Made by a program: the position numbers and the translations under genes. From Tagaea sp. (GTDB taxonomy: Bacteria; Pseudomonadota; Alphaproteobacteria; CACIAM-22H2): 5,373 nt of DNA. The stretch is taken from contig JAMNXK010000193.1 in the NCBI GenBank assembly GCA_023653245.1, positions 1-5,373 of the forward strand. Reading direction: 5' to 3'. Positions 5,263 through 5,373 of this stretch are shown piece by piece (within the stretch, counting starts at the first letter, position 1; every line of letters begins with the position of its first letter). The notes beneath the pieces were generated by a model that saw only the letters and a list, made by a program, of their open reading frames with translations, did not search any database and was not told where the DNA came from.

Positions 5263-5373
5263 TCAGTGCAGCCCGCCGGCGAAGACGTCCGGCTTGGGCC
5301 GGTACTGGCCGTCGCCGTATTTGCCGAACATGCGCTTGACCTCGGGATGCTCGACCGGGCCGTTTTCGGCGTC
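5263..5373 (-). CDS. C-terminal 36 residues of an unrecognised protein, 5' end outside window
   Basis: On the minus strand an open frame enters from the window edge and ends at TGA (5265-5263). The visible tail includes HPEVKRMFGKYGDGQYRPKP and ends DVFAGGLH. I do not recognise the family. The frame is favoured over the opposite strand because about 33 of 36 codons end in G or C, against about 27 of 36 on the plus strand, and because the composition is well balanced in charged and aromatic residues. It is convergent with the cupin, with only 7 nt between the two stop codons. Confidence 0.6.
   Translation of the reverse strand, partial: DAENGPVEHPEVKRMFGKYGDGQYRPKPDVFAGGLH

Noticed and set aside
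5266..5373. An open plus-strand frame beginning GTG at 5266
   Set aside because: Third-position GC is lower than in the opposite frame, there is no good ribosome binding site, and the minus-strand frame has a better-balanced composition.
1..5373. CRISPR arrays, tRNA or rRNA genes, insertion sequences, phage or toxin-antitoxin genes
   Set aside because: No regularly spaced repeats, RNA gene signatures, transposase motifs or terminal repeats were seen by eye anywhere in the window.

Overview
The window is compact, high-GC DNA (roughly two thirds G+C by eye, with strong G/C at third codon positions). It has the look of an alphaproteobacterium, possibly Rhodospirillales-like. The grounds are codon use, a TRAP transporter, a soluble tandem-PAS chemoreceptor, and a possible GCTAnAwC-type -10 element. 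This placement is an inference from style; no marker gene fixes the taxon.

Layout. (1) 1-393 (+) is the 3' end of a TRAP-transporter large permease (DctM family). Only 25 nt later comes 419-2098 (+), a complete SulP/SLC26-type anion transporter with a C-terminal STAS domain, probably in the same transcript. (2) 2099-2412 is a 314-nt gap with no convincing gene. It holds a good hairpin, a perfect 12-bp palindrome and, at its end, a strong ribosome binding site. (3) 2413-3888 (+) encodes a cytoplasmic methyl-accepting chemotaxis protein with two near-duplicate PAS domains and no membrane segment. (4) After a 24-nt convergent gap that can fold, 3913-4770 (-) encodes an AraC-type regulator fused to a GyrI-like effector-binding domain. 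(5) Divergent from it, 4878-5255 (+) encodes a small cupin. (6) 5263-5373 (-) is the 3' end of another gene, convergent with the cupin and cut by the window edge; its family was not recognised.

How they fit together. The first two genes are an anion/organic-acid import pair in the membrane. The chemoreceptor is a self-contained sensor. The AraC-GyrI regulator and the cupin share a 107-bp divergent promoter region and are likely a small ligand-response unit.

No mobile element, CRISPR array, tRNA or rRNA was seen. The observations most worth a second look are: a textbook Shine-Dalgarno and ATG inside the regulator gene, exactly at the boundary of its GyrI-like domain; a gap-free 121-residue PAS duplication that keeps three His and one Trp in both copies; a 14-bp perfect inverted repeat over the two divergent start codons; and a cupin that lacks the usual metal-binding Glu.
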